Assembly: GCA_947627625.1 (NCBI GenBank)
Contig: CANQWR010000001.1
Location: 124,001 to 188,000, forward strand
Length of the DNA stretch: 64,000 bases
Source of the DNA: an uncultured Ruminococcus sp.
GTDB taxonomy: Bacteria > Bacillota > Clostridia > Oscillospirales > Ruminococcaceae
Direction: 5' to 3'
Positions 60,628-64,000 of this stretch are shown piece after piece (the stretch's first letter is position 1; each line of letters begins with the position of its first letter). Position numbers and translations under genes: made by a program. Under the pieces are notes generated by a model. It ran no database searches. It saw only the letters and a program-made list of their open reading frames with translations, and was not told the DNA's origin.

Positions 60628-62118
60628 ATGAACATTGGAATAGACCTCGGCACTACTAACACTCTTGCGTGCTATGTGAGTGAGGCGGGAACTGTCGAAA
60701 AGATAGAGTTTCTGAACGGCAGGACGGATAACAAATTTCTTCTGCCGTCCTGTATAGCGGTGATGTCGGACGGAAGTATAAAAGTCGGACAGCCTGCCGT
60801 TGATATGAAACAGAAAATCCCCGAGTGCGTGCTTGAAAACACCAAATATTACATGGGTACGGGGAAAACGTGGTCTGTGGGGAGAATTACGGTTTCGGCG
60901 GAACAGACAGCGGAGTATATTCTTAGGGAAGTACACGACGAACTTTCAAGACAGTTTCCGCAGGAGGAATCTTTCAGGGCGTTTGTGACAGTCCCCGCAA
61001 GATTTGACTCTCAGTCACCGAGAATTGCCACAAAGGAAGCTCTCTTGCGTGCGGGGTTCACGGCAGACAATGCGGACTGTGTGACGGACGAACCCATAGC
61101 GGCGGCAGTGGCGTATAGTAAACTCCTTGACGGTGGGCAGACTATACTTGTTGTGGACTTTGGTGGAGGTACGTTTGACATATCACTCCTGCACTCCAAA
61201 ATAGTGGGAGCATCGGTCTCCCCCGACAGGCTTATTCCTGTTAGTTGGGGAGGAGATTTGTACATAGGCGGTAATACTGCCGACAAGATTATAACGGAAC
61301 TTATGTGCAAGAAAATCCTTGAGGAAAAGGGTTGCGACCTCTCCGCAAACCCCGACAGCATGAGATATTCAGCGGAGGAGTCGGAGGCGGCAGCGGTTAT
61401 CAGGACTTACACGGAGACTATAAAAAAACAGCTATATGCGGAAAATTCGGACGGTGCGGAAGTCTATATTCCCGAGCTGATTTCCGACTATGATTTTGAC
61501 TTTTCACTCAGTTGTGCGGAGTATGAAAACGCCTTTGGTGAAGTTTCGCAAAAGATGAGAGATATTATACAGGGAGTTTTCAAAAATGCGGGAATGGCTG
61601 TAAATTCTGCCGACAAGGTACTTGTTGTCGGGGGAATGGCTCACGAGTATTGCCTTGTTAAAATGTTGAAATCGATGTTCGGGGAGGAAAAAATCATAAT
61701 TCCCGATGACTCTATGTACCTTGTTGCAAGGGGTGCGTCAATATGCGGAAGCGACACGAGCGTACACGTTGACAATGTGGCGTACACTTCAATAGGAGTG
61801 CTTATAAAGGAGCGTACGGACGTTGACGTTATAATCCGTGAGGGAGAAGTAATAGAGCGTGGATTTGAAGTTGAGAGGGAGTACACCCCGAGCAAGGACA
61901 ATGCGTGGGAGCTAAATATAGCCGTTGCGGAGTTCAGAGGTGCTTTCAGGAAGGACGGTTACACGACTTTGATTGATACGGTCATACCGCTGAAAAAGAG
62001 ACTCCTGAAGAGAAAACAGAAGCTGAAATTCCGCTTTGTCTTTACGGAGGACAAGATATTGCAGATTACCGTCAAACAGCCCGACGGCACGGAGAGTCCG
62101 CTTAGTGTGAGACTTTGA
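60628..62118 (+). CDS. Hsp70/DnaK-like ATPase, short form
   Basis: A 496-residue Hsp70 family protein. The nucleotide-binding domain is complete: phosphate 1 GIDLGTTNTLACYV (residues ~4-17), AFVTVPARFDSQSP, phosphate 2 VVDFGGGTFDISLL, and the adenosine motif LVVGGMAHEYCLVKML. The C-terminal ~120 residues correspond to a beta substrate-binding part only; the helical lid and EEVD-like tail of DnaK (~610-640 residues) are absent. It differs from housekeeping DnaK, and no grpE or dnaJ is near. It sits between a membrane protein and a second, larger Hsp70-like gene. Confidence 0.88.
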   Translation: MNIGIDLGTTNTLACYVSEAGTVEKIEFLNGRTDNKFLLPSCIAVMSDGSIKVGQPAVDMKQKIPECVLENTKYYMGTGKTWSVGRITVSAEQTAEYILREVHDELSRQFPQEESFRAFVTVPARFDSQSPRIATKEALLRAGFTADNADCVTDEPIAAAVAYSKLLDGGQTILVVDFGGGTFDISLLHSKIVGASVSPDRLIPVSWGGDLYIGGNTADKIITELMCKKILEEKGCDLSANPDSMRYSAEESEAAAVIRTYTETIKKQLYAENSDGAEVYIPELISDYDFDFSLSCAEYENAFGEVSQKMRDIIQGVFKNAGMAVNSADKVLVVGGMAHEYCLVKMLKSMFGEEKIIIPDDSMYLVARGASICGSDTSVHVDNVAYTSIGVLIKERTDVDVIIREGEVIERGFEVEREYTPSKDNAWELNIAVAEFRGAFRKDGYTTLIDTVIPLKKRLLKRKQKLKFRFVFTEDKILQITVKQPDGTESPLSVRL

Positions 62119-62175
62119 TTATATTTGTTTACGGTGAGACAAAAAACTTTTTTGAAATAAAGAGGTGGTTATAGA

Positions 62176-64000
62176 GTGAATCTTAGAGAGTGGCTGAGTT
62201 CACCGCACACGGACAGGGTAAACCTTGATGTGATTGTACAGATAGCACAGATTTGTATGAATTTTTCGGGGAGTGCGGTCATAAGACCCGAAAATTTTGA
62301 GGTTTCCGAGAGCGATGAGGGCGACGGATATTTTGAAGTCTCATATAATAAAATTTGTGATTATGACAATACCTGCCGACCTGTCCCTGAGTGTGCGGAT
62401 ATTGCGGACGAAAAAGACAATATTTTCTGTCTGGGACTTCTTATATATCGGATAGCTACGGGGGGAGACTATGACCTGTCAAAGGCGGAAATGCTCTCCA
62501 ATATGGTTGAGGACGAAAACAGTTTCCCGTTTTTGTCATACGAGAGCGTTTACGGAAGCGGTGCAGTACCCGACAGAAAAATTGTCTGGGAGATAACAGA
62601 GCGTGCGACAGACCTGAACAGAGAGAAAAGACCGTCATACGAGTGGATACTTGACAGGATAATATCGGAGTTTCCGTCAGGGGCTGAAATTGACATTCGG
62701 GAAAAGGCTACGGGTAGAGTTATGGAGACGGTCAATGTTGCACTTGACTGCCCTCTCACGGTCTGGAAGTGCAGAGAGGAGTACAATTTTTCGGGGAGGG
62801 TCTACATACCCGAAAAGCTGGAGCAGGAGAGTAAAATCCCGTACAGAATATGTGTCAAGAAATACATATGCCAAATAGTGCCGAAAGACTTGCCGTCACC
62901 CGAAAAATGGTGCGTATCGGTTCTGTCGGGGAAAAAGTGTGTCGGGATAGACTTCGGCACTTGGAACAGTTCTGTATCGTATGTGAACAGCGAGGGCTAC
63001 ACGGAGGACGTTTTTTCGGGAAAAGGTACTATTCCGACGGTAGTCTGCTATATTTCGGAAAATGAATGCATTTTTGGTGAGGAAGCTGTCAGACACTATT
63101 TAGCTCACCCGAATGCGGTGTCAAGGTGTTTCAAGAGGAGCATAGAGACAGCCGAGAAGTTCACGATAACCGCCGAAAACGGTGATATTATTGAGGAGAC
63201 ATATTATAGTCTGACAGTAAAATTTCTGAAATATCTCTATGGGACTGCAAGCGAAAAACTTGGTCTTGACAGCGAAAACAGCGTGGTAGTCCTGACAGTT
63301 CCCGCTTGCTATGATGCGGGAATGAAAACGACTATATATACAGCGTCCTGTGAGGCGGGTTTTGAGCCTGTTATACTCACAGAGCCTGAAGCCGTTGCGT
63401 TCTTTTTCGGCATGAGAAACGAGTGCAGCGGGAATGCACTTGTCTTTGATATGGGCGGCGGGACTACAGACATAAGTATAATAAATTTCAGTGGAGTATC
63501 TGGGGACGCTCCGTCTGTCAGGTCTGAGACAATAGACGGTATCGGACTTTTAGGCGGTGCGGACTTGACAGAGGTGCTTTTTTCGGAGTTCCTGAAAATT
63601 CTGAAAACACGCCATGGTCTTGATATGTCGTCGGAGACTGTGTCGGGGCTTGAGACTCACAGATTCAATGTAAACAGAAGTGAGCTAATGTCTCTTGCGG
63701 AGGAGATGAAAATAAAACTGTCATCTGAGGAAAAAGCGGAGGCTGAGACGGAAATTTACTTCCCGAACAGTCTTGAAAAGAAAAAAATAAATTTTCTTAT
63801 AAAAAGACGGCAGTACGAAATATTGATAAAGGACAGGATAAACTCCCTCAAAGGCAGGATAAAAAACGCCGTCTCAAAGAGTGGCATGAAGATAAATTCA
63901 ATAAAGAATGTGATAGTCACGGGCGGAGCTTCGGTTACTCCTGCTGTGAGAGACATGGTTTTTTCGCTGTTTTCGTCACCCGATTGCAAGTTGCACTATG
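62176..64000 (+). CDS. pseudokinase-like region fused to Hsp70 ATPase (3' end outside window)
   Basis: Missing from the ORF track because it runs off the edge. It starts at GTG after AAAGAGGTGG, 57 bases past the first Hsp70-like gene. Residues ~20-180 read like the C-lobe of a Ser/Thr kinase: AVIRPENFEV in place of the HRDxKPxN loop, DNIFCLGLLIYRIATGG like helix F (DxxSLGxxLYELLTG), and ITERATDLNREKRPSYEWIL like the final RPS helix. The N-lobe, the catalytic Asp and DFG are absent. An Hsp70 nucleotide-binding domain begins at ~residue 255 (GIDFGTWNSSVSY) with LVFDMGGGTTDISII; FGTWNS replaces LGTTNS. Activity and partners are unknown. Confidence 0.75.
   Translation, partial: MNLREWLSSPHTDRVNLDVIVQIAQICMNFSGSAVIRPENFEVSESDEGDGYFEVSYNKICDYDNTCRPVPECADIADEKDNIFCLGLLIYRIATGGDYDLSKAEMLSNMVEDENSFPFLSYESVYGSGAVPDRKIVWEITERATDLNREKRPSYEWILDRIISEFPSGAEIDIREKATGRVMETVNVALDCPLTVWKCREEYNFSGRVYIPEKLEQESKIPYRICVKKYICQIVPKDLPSPEKWCVSVLSGKKCVGIDFGTWNSSVSYVNSEGYTEDVFSGKGTIPTVVCYISENECIFGEEAVRHYLAHPNAVSRCFKRSIETAEKFTITAENGDIIEETYYSLTVKFLKYLYGTASEKLGLDSENSVVVLTVPACYDAGMKTTIYTASCEAGFEPVILTEPEAVAFFFGMRNECSGNALVFDMGGGTTDISIINFSGVSGDAPSVRSETIDGIGLLGGADLTEVLFSEFLKILKTRHGLDMSSETVSGLETHRFNVNRSELMSLAEEMKIKLSSEEKAEAETEIYFPNSLEKKKINFLIKRRQYEILIKDRINSLKGRIKNAVSKSGMKINSIKNVIVTGGASVTPAVRDMVFSLFSSPDCKLHY

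Overview
The window looks like a chromosomal segment of a cellulosome-producing Ruminococcus (Oscillospiraceae, Firmicutes), probably near R. flavefaciens. The evidence is two secreted proteins with type I dockerins, one of them a PL1-PL9 pectate lyase with a C-terminal carbohydrate-binding module; Clostridia-type gene orders (dgt-dnaG-rpoD, ftsEX-M23-S41, DUF1934-argS, mltG-U32); AGGAGG-type ribosome sites; and near-consensus sigma-A promoters with 17-bp spacers. I see no transposase, integrase, phage gene or CRISPR array.

Layout. 1-5.5 kb (minus): rpoD (5' end only), dnaG, dgt, a YigZ-family gene, rpmE with a structured leader, a pyridoxal kinase gene and a DUF3877-like gene. 5.5-15.2 kb (minus): S41 protease, M23 hydrolase, ftsX, ftsE, a CdaR/PucR regulator, argS, DUF1934 and a degenerate D-Ala-D-Ala ligase-like gene. 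15.2-16.1 kb: GC-rich palindromic repeats. 16.1-19.7 kb (plus): smpB and a three-gene peptidoglycan-binding/SpoIID-like cluster. 19.9-23.8 kb: the pectate lyase. 23.9-33.6 kb: lipase, HPr-like gene, mtaB, purL and a feoA-feoB fusion, with more repeat copies. 33.7-39.7 kb: a sensory module of solute-binding lipoprotein, GGDEF cyclase and hybrid histidine kinase. 39.8-47 kb: tRNA-Thr, small membrane proteins, tyrS, DJ-1, 5-FTHF cyclo-ligase, mltG and U32. 47-55.5 kb: thyX, a secreted PrsA-like lipoprotein, two noncoding RNA candidates, rarA, the glyA operon and a small dockerin protein. 55.5-59.4 kb (minus): aroB-aroA-aroC with DUF4364. 59.5-64 kb (plus): an operon of a membrane protein, an Hsp70-like protein and a pseudokinase-Hsp70 fusion that runs off the window.

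The best candidates for undescribed biology are (i) a ~590-nt gene-free transcription unit at 50.2-50.8 kb with its own promoter, many complementary helices and a strong terminator, which looks like one of the giant ornate bacterial RNAs; (ii) the Hsp70 operon, whose third gene joins a kinase C-lobe-like region without an N-lobe to an Hsp70 ATPase; (iii) a family of GC-rich modular palindromes scattered between genes; and (iv) a Ddl homologue that has lost its metal-binding motif. All calls come from reading the sequence and the supplied translations. No database search was run.
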